NCBI GenBank assembly: GCA_019745005.1
Contig: JAIETO010000112.1
Span: 1-32,345, forward strand
Source of the DNA: Burkholderiaceae bacterium
GTDB taxonomy: Bacteria > Pseudomonadota > Gammaproteobacteria > Burkholderiales > Burkholderiaceae_D
Reading direction: 5' to 3'
DNA length: 32,345 nucleotides
Within the stretch, counting starts at the first letter, position 1. Each line of letters begins with the position of its first letter. Below the pieces are notes generated by a model. That model was not told where the DNA came from and searched no databases. It worked only from the letters and a program-made list of their open reading frames with translations. A program made the translations under genes and the position numbers. Of the stretch, positions 31,717-32,345 are shown piece by piece.

Positions 31717-32345
31717 GCGTTTTTCTCCTTCTGCAGCGCCTTAGCAATGGCCGCTTGCGCAGCGCGCCACGCAAGGATCTCTCGCGCAATACGTGCGTCA
31801 AGCCGCGACAAACGGAACAAATGAATCAGTAAGGCGCAAAAGGCGGTCGGCAAACCCCACAAACCGATATGAAGAGGTTCTATGCCAACAATGCCATTTT
31901 CTTTTAAGAACGACGACATGAGCAACACGGCACCAAACGCGATAAACACATCTTCGCCAAAAAACAGTGCGACATTTTCGCAAGCGGCAGCGTGCGCCGC
32001 AATGCGGTCATTCAGCTCGGGTGGCAAGTCACCGTGATCTTTATTCGCTGCGCCTTCTGCCATAGGCGCGAGCAAGGGTCGCACCGTTTGCGCGTGCCCG
32101 CCCAAACTCAGCAGACCCAGCGTGGCACTTATTTGGCGCACCACAAAGTACAACATGAGTATGCGCGACGTGGTCGCGGCACGAAAACCCGCTACCCACG
32201 ACTGCGCACGCGTGCGCAAGCCATATTTTTCTAATAAACCGATGACAGGAATAATCAGCAAAGTGCTGGTAAGTTGGCGGCTATTGAAGAATTTTTCGCC
32301 AAAAATTTCTAATAACTTCGCTGCGTCAATACCCACAGCCAGCCC
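31713..32345 (-). CDS. DUF969 family membrane protein, N terminus cut by window edge
   Basis: About 210 residues are visible. The frame is open to the last base, and the GTG at 32336 in the track is not a real start, since DUF969 proteins normally have one to two more helices before LLEIFGEKFFNSRQL. Conserved parts are LLIIPVIGLLEKYGLR, TTSRILMLYFVVRQISATLGL, GGHAQTVRPLLAPMAEGAA and ENVALFFGEDVFIAFGAVLLM. It is the predicted partner of DUF979 in the membrane, coupled to it by an ATGA overlap, and the first gene visible in the pyroglutamate unit. Confidence 0.85.
   Translation of the reverse strand, partial: GLAVGIDAAKLLEIFGEKFFNSRQLTSTLLIIPVIGLLEKYGLRTRAQSWVAGFRAATTSRILMLYFVVRQISATLGLLSLGGHAQTVRPLLAPMAEGAANKDHGDLPPELNDRIAAHAAACENVALFFGEDVFIAFGAVLLMSSFLKENGIVGIEPLHIGLWGLPTAFCALLIHLFRLSRLDARIAREILAWRAAQAAIAKALQKEKNA

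Noticed and set aside
1-32345. CRISPR arrays, tRNA, rRNA, insertion sequences
   Set aside because: No regularly spaced repeats, no tRNA-like cloverleaf and no transposase ORF were found by reading; short RNA genes could still be missed without a covariance-model search.

Overview
The window looks like a chromosomal segment of a Gram-negative proteobacterium, most likely a moderate-GC betaproteobacterium (Burkholderiales/Oxalobacteraceae-like). The reasons are the GbsR-CydP-CydA-CydB-CydX gene order, an AlgZ/AlgR-like LytS/LytTR pair, a DctB/DctD-type sigma-54 two-component system, an OsmC-YcaO fusion protein and GTAG-headed REP-like palindromes. This placement is inference from gene content, without database support.

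Layout. 1-1440: a poorly coding edge, then a lipoprotein of unknown function flanked by three GTAG-type hairpins. 1444-3251: a LytTR response regulator and its LytS-type kinase (minus strand). 3307-7256: a complete cytochrome bd oxidase operon on the minus strand (gbsR-like regulator, cydP-like, cydA, cydB, cydX). A near-perfect 24-bp palindrome overlaps the -10 box of its inferred promoter. 7449-10894: a secreted FKBP-type prolyl isomerase, a class V aminotransferase and a secreted M64 zinc peptidase. 10895-15526: an accessory stretch with decayed gene remnants, a two-gene operon of a DGQHR-domain protein plus a HEPN-like protein, a MazEF-type module and a ParDE-type module. 15576-17789: the OsmC-YcaO fusion. 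18221-19941: two exported proteins of unknown function.

20403-27981: one long plus-strand unit. It holds an ABC importer of the nitrate/sulfonate/taurine class (binding protein, permease, ATPase), a carboxymuconolactone-decarboxylase-family protein, a DctB-like kinase, a DctD-like sigma-54 activator and a translationally coupled periplasmic protein of unknown function. A good sigma-54 promoter match lies about 220 bp before the binding protein, so the operon may carry its own sensor and activator. 28367-30022: a methyl-accepting chemotaxis protein whose upstream region has two palindromes, a mini-ORF and a bipartite motif also found ahead of the ABC operon. 30029-32345: pyroglutamyl peptidase with DUF979 and DUF969 membrane proteins, probably a pyroglutamate (5-oxoproline) release and transport unit; DUF969 is cut by the window edge.

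The best candidate for an undescribed system is the DGQHR-HEPN gene pair at 11939-13941. No CRISPR array, rRNA, tRNA, insertion sequence or intact transposase was recognised.
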